DNA of 16,784 bases from Bacteroidetes bacterium UBA2234 (GTDB lineage Bacteria > Bacteroidota > Bacteroidia > NS11-12g > UBA955), in the NCBI GenBank assembly GCA_002347985.1, contig DDYM01000060.1, positions 18,275-35,058 of the forward strand, in the 5' to 3' direction. How positions within the stretch are numbered: the first letter of the stretch is position 1; each line of letters starts with the position of its first letter. The notes beneath the pieces were generated by a model. It made no database searches, had not been told where the DNA came from, and saw nothing but the letters and a program-made list of their open reading frames with translations. Of the stretch, positions 1-7,339 are shown piece after piece. Made by a program: the position numbers and the translations under genes.

Positions 1-754
1 TTGATGCCTTTTTCACTTCTTTCATCACCCAAAGCATTTCCGTTGCAATTTGAAGACAACGTGCGTCGTAGGTTGCCGACTCATCCGGCTTCCCATCAGA
101 AACTTTGGGGTCCACGTAGGGTATCGCCACACGAAAATTGGCACCGGTGACTGTAGGACAAGCCGCATCAGCACTAGAACAGGTCATAATTGCCCCAAAA
201 CCAGTAGAAGGATTATAGGGATGAGAAATCACCTTGGAAAAACAAAAAATCGGCTTTGCCTTGGGAGCGAAAGTGACCATCATAACCTTGTTGTTCAAAT
301 TGATCGCATCGATATTTTTCAGTTTTGCATCGGCAGGATCCAAACGTTGCAACATGATCGGATCTGGTATGTGCTCCAAAAGACAACCCGTTCTCTCCAA
401 AGCTGCTATGGCGCGAGGGTTAAACGCGGTGGCCTCAGTTCCCGCAGAATAGGTTCGAACACCATCAATTCCAACATGGTTGGCGGCGGCGGCAGCCCAT
501 ATCTGACCTAGGTGAGAACGACGACTGTTGTGGGTACAAATGAACATCAAATCACAATGCTGACTGTCCTTTAACGACTTAACGATGTATTTGCTCAGGG
601 CGGTCAATTCATCCTTGCGATCGGCGGGGATGTTTACCAAGTTAGAATCCACTTTTGCCCAATATGCCTCGGAAACACCCACTTGGGCCAATCCGGAATT
701 CGATGCCAAAATATTCATAACGATCAATTGTAAGATGACTTTGATTCTTTTCAT
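1..754 (-). CDS. Low-molecular-weight protein-tyrosine-phosphatase / arsenate-reductase-like protein with signal peptide (3' end cut by window)
   Basis: I translated this frame by hand: it is open from an ATG at 754-752 to the left edge (251 codons, no stop). Residues 69-82 read DLMFICTHNSRRSH, the CX5R phosphate-binding loop of the LMW-PTP/ArsC fold, with nucleophile Cys73 and Arg79. A PYVDPK segment near residue 212 supplies the likely general-acid Asp215. Extra cysteines at 124, 192 and 199 could serve as redox partners if it reduces arsenate. Residues 1-23 form a hydrophobic leader ending in GLA-Q, a typical Bacteroidota signal-peptidase site, so the enzyme appears to be exported; LMW phosphatases are normally cytoplasmic. 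An in-frame TGA shortly upstream fixes the ATG as the first usable start. It lies 51 bp after the ArsR gene and is probably cotranscribed with it. Arsenate reductase and phosphotyrosine phosphatase cannot be told apart from sequence alone. Confidence 0.85.
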   Translation of the reverse strand, partial: MKRIKVILQLIVMNILASNSGLAQVGVSEAYWAKVDSNLVNIPADRKDELTALSKYIVKSLKDSQHCDLMFICTHNSRRSHLGQIWAAAAANHVGIDGVRTYSAGTEATAFNPRAIAALERTGCLLEHIPDPIMLQRLDPADAKLKNIDAINLNNKVMMVTFAPKAKPIFCFSKVISHPYNPSTGFGAIMTCSSADAACPTVTGANFRVAIPYVDPKVSDGKPDESATYDARCLQIATEMLWVMKEVKKAS

Positions 755-805
755 TGCTTTGATTTTATAACGATATCAACGAGATGTATTTAGTTTAGAA
801 TTGGG

Positions 806-1141
806 TTAGACTGCACAAGAACTATCGTCAGGCGGTGTTTGATAGAAAAAGTCGACCAGCAAAGTACGAAACTCTTTCCAGCGGGCTTCGTCGATGCAGT
901 AATTCACTTGTTTGCCCATGACGCGACCTTTGATAAGACCAATATTTTTGAGCTCTTTAAGGTGTTGTGTTACGGTTGGTTGCGCAAGCCCCCAATCTTT
1001 AACGAGTTCGCTATTTACGCATTTTCCAACATCGATAATATGTTGTAGGATGGCGATGCGTGCCGGGTGTGCCAACACTCTGGCTATCTCCGCCAAAGTA
1101 TTTTCGCGGTCTTCAAACAGTTCATTTTTACTAAGTCCCAT
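806..1141 (-). CDS. ArsR-family winged-helix transcriptional repressor
   Basis: This 111-residue protein has the usual length and layout of ArsR/SmtB regulators. A helical N-terminus carries the family signature LAHPARIAILQHI (residues 23-35), followed by the recognition helix region LAQPTVTQHLKELKNIGLI (52-70) and a beta-wing ending in VNYCID. ArsR proteins are dimeric repressors released by metals, metalloids or other signals. At the usual alpha-3 metal site, where related Bacteroidota proteins have CVCG, this one has Cys41-Val-Asn-Ser, so only the first cysteine remains. The other cysteines are Cys82 in the wing and Cys109 in the C-terminal SSCAV. The inducer may therefore not be classical arsenite. 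A perfect palindrome overlaps its start codon and suggests autoregulation. The phosphatase gene follows 51 bp downstream, an ars-operon arrangement. Confidence 0.9.
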   Translation of the reverse strand: MGLSKNELFEDRENTLAEIARVLAHPARIAILQHIIDVGKCVNSELVKDWGLAQPTVTQHLKELKNIGLIKGRVMGKQVNYCIDEARWKEFRTLLVDFFYQTPPDDSSCAV

Positions 1142-1151
1142 ATTGCAATAT
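1140..1151. promoter_or_regulatory. Candidate ArsR operator: perfect 12-bp palindrome
   Basis: ATATTGCAATAT is a perfect inverted repeat whose first bases lie within the ArsR start codon (1141-1139). ArsR-family repressors commonly bind AT-rich dyads in their own promoter or leader. The site is suited to autoregulation, by blocking transcription or translation of arsR and the phosphatase. The palindrome is seen directly; its use as an operator is inference. No clean TAnnTTTG promoter box was found in the 1152-1196 leader. Confidence 0.5.
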
Positions 1152-1202
1152 TACTATAATAATGACAAATTACAAACAATATCATTTTGAATATCAATGA
1201 GT

Positions 1203-1234
1203 AAAAAAAGAGGGGCGGCCGTAGGCCGCCCCTC
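1203..1234 (-). terminator. Rho-independent terminator of the phytase/PhoX-like gene
   Basis: Positions 1210-1220 (GAGGGGCGGCC) and 1224-1234 form a perfect 11-bp GC-rich stem with a 3-base loop. On the minus strand the stem is followed by seven T (plus-strand A run 1203-1209). It starts about 25 bp beyond the stop of the 1950-aa gene and separates it from arsR. It is nearly identical to the terminator at 7269-7300. Confidence 0.93.
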
Positions 1235-1259
1235 AAAACTACACTATGAAAAGTTACTA

Positions 1260-4200
1260 TTAGTGTGCTACTACCAATTTGATTTGATTTCTCACTCCAC
1301 CAACACTTACCTCAACAAAATACACTCCCTGTGCCAAATCACTTGTGTTCAAATCCACTGTATTCAAACCACTCATTCTCTCAGGCAATTGCACCTGCAA
1401 TACAGATTTACCCTGTATATCCATCAATTTGCAAGTCACAACTTCTGTACCTACAATATTCAAAATCAACTGTGATTTTTCGTTTGAAGGGTTGGGTTGA
1501 ACCGCCATCGCACCGCGAGTGCCAAATGTCTTCACATCAGCGGTATTCAATCCCATACCAGAAACTACGAAATCATAGGTAGATTCATCCAAATCATTCC
1601 CTTTCAACACCACGGTTGCTGAACGATTCCCTTCGGCCTTAGGCTGGAATTTTACATTGAATACCAACTTCGATTTAGGATCAACCAACAAGGGGAATTT
1701 CAACGATTCCACAATAGAGAAATCAGCGGCATTTGCACCCAAAATACTCAACGATGATATCGACAAAACACCGGTTCCGTTGTTTGCGATTTCAAAAGTA
1801 TTCGCGCTTGCAAAACCCAATCCAACAATACCAAACTGCGTATTGTCTTCTACTTTTGGCAAATAAGAACCGCTAGCAATTTCAAGTCCTTTACCCAAAA
1901 TCGAAATTTCCGGCGTTACTGAATTTCCAGAAATCGCAAACATGTAGGGAGAGCTCAAATCAGAACTTAAAATCTTAACGGTTCCCTCTTTTTTACCCAA
2001 TGAAGTTGGGGCAAATTGTATCGTAAAGTATGTTGTAGAATCTTTAGCAACGGAAACATTGGTCTTCATTGTGATGGTAAAGTCGCTCGCGTCCTTACCA
2101 GATACCGAAGCCGATATCAACTTCAACGGAGCCAAACCACTGTTCTTCACAGCAAATACGTTTGTTGCGCTACCAAACTGATACACATTTCCGAAATCAG
2201 TATTGTTAGAGACCCCGGGAGTACCATCGTTGTTAGTTACAGCAACATTGTTACCGGAGACAGTCATCTCCGATGTAACACCAGTGGCTTGAATTACGAA
2301 ATCAAACTCAGATTCATCCAAATCATTGTTTTGAATTTTCACCGTTGCATAACGATTCCCCAAAACTGAAGGAGTGCACATTACAGTTAACACATAACTA
2401 GAATCTTTCTTCACATAAACTGCATCAGAAGTATTTCCAACAAATTTGAAATCAGCGGCATTCACACCAGCCAATGTCATTTTAGAAATTTTCAAGTCAC
2501 CTGCTTTGTTGTTTTTAATGGCATATTTAACCATAACTGCATCACCCAAAGCGACATTTCCAACATGAGTATTGTCAGCAGATTGAGCCGTCAAAGAGCC
2601 ATCAGTGATATCAACATTATTACCAGAAACTGAAATCTCCGGCAAACCGTTAAATGTTACTTGATTGTACATGGTCAAAATCTGACCGCCTTCAACCACT
2701 TCGCCAGCGATTGCGTAGTGCGCTTGATCAACCAACAAGAACATTCCAGGACCCAAAATCGATTGTGCATCTATCACACCACTTGACTCTTCATCAATGG
2801 TCAAGAAATTTGCTCCACTCTTTTCAAACCTAGATGGATCATGTTGACCGATCAAGCGAAGAGCATCGGTAGCAATAGTGTATTCCCAAACTTTACCATT
2901 ATGAACGTTGCTGCCCACGTCTTCCAATAAAATCAAATGACCAGAATTGTCGATGGTAATATTATCAAACATTTTCTGTCCTTCAGTACCATCCAATAAC
3001 GCGGTTATTGTACCACCCTTTTCAGGATTATTAATATCGCTAAAACGCATTCTCCACAAACGACTTGGAGCCAAAATTGAATTTGTAGTTACGAAATAGA
3101 AATCTCCCTTAGAATTTGGATCCCAAACACCATCCTCTGGACGTAAGAAAGCTGTTACACTCTTAGCATCACTCATTTTATTGATCGCAACACCTGTTGA
3201 GTCTTTTACCACACCTAAATCAACCATGGTGAAAGTCAAATCAGGAGCTGGAGCAGAACCCGAAGCTTCTGTAGCCAATCCCGTCACACTTGGACCGAAT
3301 AATTTCCCCCCAACAAGACCCGCTTTTTCAATTTCATTACCGGTTGATGATTTTGTACCGATGTAGAAATAGACCTGACCTGGAGTTGCATCATCTGTAC
3401 CAGCTACAATTGTCTTATCAGATTCGATCGGACAAGCAAGTAGGTTTTCCATAGAGAATTTACCCAAGAAAGGAAGTTCGTAGGATGTACCCGCATTTGA
3501 GCCAGTTACAATGTGAGCAAATCCGCGACCTTCTGTTCCCGCTTCCTCACCGTTCATAAACAATCTTTCTTTGGTTCCTTTACCTGTATTACTGTTAAAG
3601 AATGCAGAAACCGCAGGCAAATCAGCAGAACAAAATCGATTGAATGCCGCCTTTGTAGATGGGTTGGTTGCGTTGTAGGTAGTATAACCTGTACCATTCC
3701 ACAAATTCACATTTTTGATCAAATCACTACCGGAAACTACAGACAAATTTGATTTGTTGATCACCCACTTCGATACAAATGCACCAGCAGAACCGTGGGC
3801 GCGAGTCACACCCGCTGTATTTCCAAACTCATGGTTCATCACCATAGTAAATGTACCATCGTTGTTATCGAATGCTCCAATACCATCCGGTGTTCCACAC
3901 ATCTTGTAACCATTCACTGATTCTCCAGCCGTTAAAATTGAACCGAAAGAAACACCAGGAGTTGTGCTAATCAAATAAGGTGTTTGAGAAGTGCTAGGAC
4001 CCATTTGACCTGGGGCAAAGCCTAAACCACCCACAGCAAATAAATATGTAGTCTCATCAATATCACTAGTAACCAGCGTAATAATTGCTTTTTTCACGCC
4101 TGCCGAAGTAGGACTAAAATTCAATGCCAAATTGTAATATCCATTGGGTGAAATTGCTATGGGCAATTGAGGCATTCCACCAACAACACCAAATTCGGAA

Positions 4201-7112
4201 GAACTCATTCCCGAAATTCCCATATCGGTGATATACAAAACACCATTTCCGGTATTTTTGATTACAAACGATTTAGATAAATTAGCAGTAGTACTTACCG
4301 CCCCGAAATCGGTAAAATCAGTAGACGACGGCAATGTATCGTTCAATGCAATCAGAGTATTGTTACCTAAAACTGAAACTTCTGGATTGTACTTATCCGT
4401 TTCAGGATTATACATTGTCAAAATCTGACCTCCTTCAACTACACCTGGCGATGCAGAAGAAAAGGTATAGTGCGCTTGATCTACAATCATAAACATACCG
4501 GGTCCAAGAATTGTCTGTGCATCAAACACGCCACTAGTCTCCTCGTCAATTGTCAAAAATTGAGAAGCCCCCGTTTCAAATCTATTTGGATCATGTTTAC
4601 CAAGCATAACCAAAGCGTCTGTAGAAGGTGTATACTGCCATATTTTACCATTATGAACGTTACTACCCACGTCTTCCAATAGGATCATTCTGCCAGTATT
4701 GTCACAAGCAACGTTATCTAGCATCTTTTGACCCTCTGTACCATCCAACATTACACTGATTGTTCCACCCAATTCCGGATTATTGATGTCCTTAAAACTC
4801 AATTTCCATAGACGAGAGGGAGCGGTGAACGCATTCGTGGTTGCAAAATAGAAATCATTCAAGTTCGTGGGATCCCAAGTTCCATCCTCAGGACGCAAGA
4901 AATTGGTAATTCCCTTCGAATTGCTGATGGTATTTAATGACAATCCCGAAGAATCGCGAATGTTACCAACATCAGTTAATGTAAATGAAGTTCCAGCTGC
5001 GGGAAATGAAGTACTTACTTCTGTTGTTAATCCACTCACAGTGATACCATATAATTTACCATTGCTCAATCCAGCTTTGTCGATATCAGAACCGGAATTC
5101 GTCTTGGTTCCTACATATACATAAACCTGACCCGGTGTAGCATCATCCGTTCCCATGACAATTGTCTTATTTTGCATCTTTGGATTTGCCACGGCATTTT
5201 CCCAAGAAAATTTACCCAAATAAGGCAACTCATAAGTAGTTCCAGCGGCACTACCAGTAATAATATGGGCAAAAGCACGACCTTCAGAACCATTTTCTTC
5301 ACCATTCATAAAAATGCGTTCTTTCGTTCCTAGTCCAGTCAATGGGTTATAAAACGCCGTAACTGCAGGTAAATCCGCTGAACAAAAACGATTAAATACT
5401 GACCGTGTTGAGATATTTGATGCGTTAAATAAAGTGTAACCTGTAGGCGACCACAAATAAACATCTTTAATAATGTCGGCCCCGGAAATAACGGACAAGT
5501 CTTTTTTATTGATGATCCATTTTGATAAAAATGCCCCTTTATTTCCATGTAAACGGGCAATTCCTGAAGTTCCACCCATTTCATGGTTTAAGATAAAAGT
5601 AAATGTTCCGTCATTATTATCAAACGCACCAGAACCGTCAGGTATTCCCGAAAGTTGATAACCATTGATTGCATCACCTGCAGACAATAAACTCGTAAAA
5701 CTAACACCCGATTGAACAGGAACTAAATAAGGTGGAGTAGCGGTACTAACACCCGTAACACCTGAAGTAACCAACTGCTTCAGTGGGTTAAAGTTTTTTA
5801 ACTTATTTGCACCCTTTAAGCGATATAAGAAAACATGACTCGTAATTGTAGTTGCCACTGCAATTCCATCCTGCGGAACAGAAACTTGTCCAAAATCATT
5901 GTCATTGCAAATCGCAATTGTAGAATCGTTCACAATAGCTAATCCTTCTGCCTTTTCTAAGGATGCAGGCCAAGAATTAGCCAATAAATTCATTAATAAA
6001 GTTTTACGAACTGGCTTTATACCATTGGCAACCAATCCTGCGGAATCTAAGCCCTCAACAGATTTTGTAGAATAAACATAACCTGAAGTCACAGGGGTAG
6101 CTCCGTTGATATTAATGGTATATAGACGCTTTATATCGGTAGTACCGCGTAATGCCGCCTCCAACACCAAAAAAGTAGAATCATTGACTGCAGCCATGTC
6201 GCCTATCTTCCAATCTTTCAATCGAATCTGATTGGAACCCGTACCAATAATATTGTCGTTCATATAAATGAACATCCTGTTGGCATTTGTCACTGGATCA
6301 ATTTCCAAAATGCGGTGCATCCTAGAAGCTTCGCCAATTGTGGCATTAGGGTACAACAAAGGACTTTGAATAATCGCATAGATTTTTCCGTTTGGAGCAA
6401 TTGAAATACCTTCAAAACCACGATTATTTTTACGGTATTTGAAACAAGTATCAATCAAAACATCCTCCGGTTGTGCTCCAGCCAACTTGGCATAAGGCGT
6501 ATATCTGTTAATCACAATACCGTTGGGAGCTACTTTCCAAATGGTGGGACCATTTTCCTCGCAAATCCAGAAATTACCGTTGGCATCAACAATAATCCCT
6601 TCAGAATCTAGACTCCAAATATCCTTTGCAGTGATTTTATTGATAAGATTCAAACAATTTTGAACTGTATCGCTGTAACCAACCTCCAAAGCAGTACTAC
6701 CAAATCCTACCGGGTTTAATACACCAGTGGCACCAGTACCTGATGGACGCTTGATGGTAATCGTTTGTAAAATTTGCACAGAATCACCAATGATACGCAG
6801 TCTATGAATTTTGGGAGCGTAATTGGGAAATGAGAATATCTTATCGTAAACGGGACGACAAGTAGAGGGGTTCGCATTTGCAGCATCAATATTGACACCA
6901 CGATCCGAAACGGTCCAGAATTCTTTACCACCCGTGTTTGGAATGGCAAATAAACCAGAAAAGCCCGCTTCCCGGAATTTAATGCCCTGGAAAGTTCCAA
7001 TGGGCGCTGAGGATTTGTTATTGTAATCCTGAAGTAAGACAATTTGCGTTTTGCCTAGTAAAGGAAACAACAACAGCAGTAAGACACTGATTTTGTTTAG
7101 ATTATTTTTCAT
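1260..7112 (-). CDS. Giant T9SS-secreted protein: phytase-like esterase + two PhoX/DUF839-like domains + Ash-type repeats
   Basis: This 1950-residue protein starts with a signal peptide (about 1-22, ending GKTQ). Residues ~40-440 resemble the 'esterase-like activity of phytase' family: FWTVSDRGVN, then SEGIIVDANGNFWICEENGP, then RGFEGISIAPNGK. Two tandem homologous blocks follow at ~455-905 and ~1045-1490, resembling PhoX/DUF839 proteins, a family with metal-dependent phosphatases. Both keep NHE, FNRFCSADLPA, NGEE-G-EGR, RPEDG-WDP, LEDVGSNVHNGK, DEE-SGV and EGGQILTMYN. One Ash/'choice-of-anchor D' beta-sandwich separates the blocks (~905-1035) and three follow (~1490-1860). The last ~90 residues (QPNPSNEKSQ, then LAQGVYFVEV) are a T9SS type A sorting domain, so the product is probably surface-attached or secreted. 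It is third in line after the receptor and beta-helix genes but has its own leader and terminators on both sides. Phosphate release from organic phosphates is the likely role. Domain identities are strong, but substrate and activity are inferred. Confidence 0.88.
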   Translation of the reverse strand: MKNNLNKISVLLLLLFPLLGKTQIVLLQDYNNKSSAPIGTFQGIKFREAGFSGLFAIPNTGGKEFWTVSDRGVNIDAANANPSTCRPVYDKIFSFPNYAPKIHRLRIIGDSVQILQTITIKRPSGTGATGVLNPVGFGSTALEVGYSDTVQNCLNLINKITAKDIWSLDSEGIIVDANGNFWICEENGPTIWKVAPNGIVINRYTPYAKLAGAQPEDVLIDTCFKYRKNNRGFEGISIAPNGKIYAIIQSPLLYPNATIGEASRMHRILEIDPVTNANRMFIYMNDNIIGTGSNQIRLKDWKIGDMAAVNDSTFLVLEAALRGTTDIKRLYTININGATPVTSGYVYSTKSVEGLDSAGLVANGIKPVRKTLLMNLLANSWPASLEKAEGLAIVNDSTIAICNDNDFGQVSVPQDGIAVATTITSHVFLYRLKGANKLKNFNPLKQLVTSGVTGVSTATPPYLVPVQSGVSFTSLLSAGDAINGYQLSGIPDGSGAFDNNDGTFTFILNHEMGGTSGIARLHGNKGAFLSKWIINKKDLSVISGADIIKDVYLWSPTGYTLFNASNISTRSVFNRFCSADLPAVTAFYNPLTGLGTKERIFMNGEENGSEGRAFAHIITGSAAGTTYELPYLGKFSWENAVANPKMQNKTIVMGTDDATPGQVYVYVGTKTNSGSDIDKAGLSNGKLYGITVSGLTTEVSTSFPAAGTSFTLTDVGNIRDSSGLSLNTISNSKGITNFLRPEDGTWDPTNLNDFYFATTNAFTAPSRLWKLSFKDINNPELGGTISVMLDGTEGQKMLDNVACDNTGRMILLEDVGSNVHNGKIWQYTPSTDALVMLGKHDPNRFETGASQFLTIDEETSGVFDAQTILGPGMFMIVDQAHYTFSSASPGVVEGGQILTMYNPETDKYNPEVSVLGNNTLIALNDTLPSSTDFTDFGAVSTTANLSKSFVIKNTGNGVLYITDMGISGMSSSEFGVVGGMPQLPIAISPNGYYNLALNFSPTSAGVKKAIITLVTSDIDETTYLFAVGGLGFAPGQMGPSTSQTPYLISTTPGVSFGSILTAGESVNGYKMCGTPDGIGAFDNNDGTFTMVMNHEFGNTAGVTRAHGSAGAFVSKWVINKSNLSVVSGSDLIKNVNLWNGTGYTTYNATNPSTKAAFNRFCSADLPAVSAFFNSNTGKGTKERLFMNGEEAGTEGRGFAHIVTGSNAGTSYELPFLGKFSMENLLACPIESDKTIVAGTDDATPGQVYFYIGTKSSTGNEIEKAGLVGGKLFGPSVTGLATEASGSAPAPDLTFTMVDLGVVKDSTGVAINKMSDAKSVTAFLRPEDGVWDPNSKGDFYFVTTNSILAPSRLWRMRFSDINNPEKGGTITALLDGTEGQKMFDNITIDNSGHLILLEDVGSNVHNGKVWEYTIATDALRLIGQHDPSRFEKSGANFLTIDEESSGVIDAQSILGPGMFLLVDQAHYAIAGEVVEGGQILTMYNQVTFNGLPEISVSGNNVDITDGSLTAQSADNTHVGNVALGDAVMVKYAIKNNKAGDLKISKMTLAGVNAADFKFVGNTSDAVYVKKDSSYVLTVMCTPSVLGNRYATVKIQNNDLDESEFDFVIQATGVTSEMTVSGNNVAVTNNDGTPGVSNNTDFGNVYQFGSATNVFAVKNSGLAPLKLISASVSGKDASDFTITMKTNVSVAKDSTTYFTIQFAPTSLGKKEGTVKILSSDLSSPYMFAISGNSVTPEISILGKGLEIASGSYLPKVEDNTQFGIVGLGFASANTFEIANNGTGVLSISSLSILGANAADFSIVESLKFPLLVDPKSKLVFNVKFQPKAEGNRSATVVLKGNDLDESTYDFVVSGMGLNTADVKTFGTRGAMAVQPNPSNEKSQLILNIVGTEVVTCKLMDIQGKSVLQVQLPERMSGLNTVDLNTSDLAQGVYFVEVSVGGVRNQIKLVVAH
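2614..3983 (-). repeat. Internal duplication, second PhoX-like copy
   Basis: This stretch encodes residues ~1044-1500, from TPYLISTTPGVSF to the SGNN after EGGQILTMYN, and is the partner of 4359-5745. The acidic and glycine-rich motifs (NHE, NGEE, RPEDG, LEDVGSN, DEESSG) are kept in both copies, so neither looks like a decayed pseudo-domain. Differences fall mainly in connecting loops. Confidence 0.9.
4359..5745 (-). repeat. Internal duplication, first (N-terminal) PhoX-like copy
   Basis: This stretch encodes residues ~456-918 of the 1950-aa protein, from TPPYLVPVQSGVSF to the LGNN after EGGQILTMYN. It aligns along its whole length with 2614-3983, by eye well over half identical at protein level and clearly similar in DNA, for example around 4650-4760 against 2900-3000. 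The boundaries are approximate. It indicates duplication of a whole domain within the gene, followed by divergence. Confidence 0.9.
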
Positions 7113-7268
7113 ATAGTTTTTGGGTTTAACTTTTCAAATGTCTTCTACCACTGTTCCGAGAATGAAAGCAAACCGTTATTGATATATAAAAATTACATAA
7201 TCAAAATATTAATACCACGGCTGAAGATTTTTATCACAATCTTTTGAAAATGAACATAGAAAGAAAAT

Positions 7269-7300
7269 AAAAAAAGAGGGGCGGCCTATGGCCCCCCCTC
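7269..7300 (-). terminator. Rho-independent terminator of the beta-helix surface-protein gene
   Basis: The stem arms are 7276-7286 (GAGGGGCGGCC) and 7290-7300, with a 3-base loop and a single C-C mismatch (7282/7294). On the minus strand a run of seven T follows (plus-strand A run 7269-7275). It sits about 40 bp past the stop of the upstream gene. Its left arm is identical to that of the terminator at 1203-1234. Confidence 0.9.
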
Positions 7301-7339
7301 TCTAAACACATGTTATGAAAATTACTACTAACTACTCAA

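Noticed and set aside
50..511. 153-codon open frame on the plus strand
   Set aside because: It is the complement of the LMW phosphatase, whose CX5R loop is unmistakable; the plus-strand translation shows no family features.
7113..7268. Search for a Pho-like box and promoter upstream of the 1950-aa gene
   Set aside because: Only an isolated GTTAAA near 7130 and degenerate TAnnTTTG-like strings; no 11-bp-period repeat was found, so no site is called. A weak AAGATT/AATCTT hairpin at 7224-7243 is also not called.
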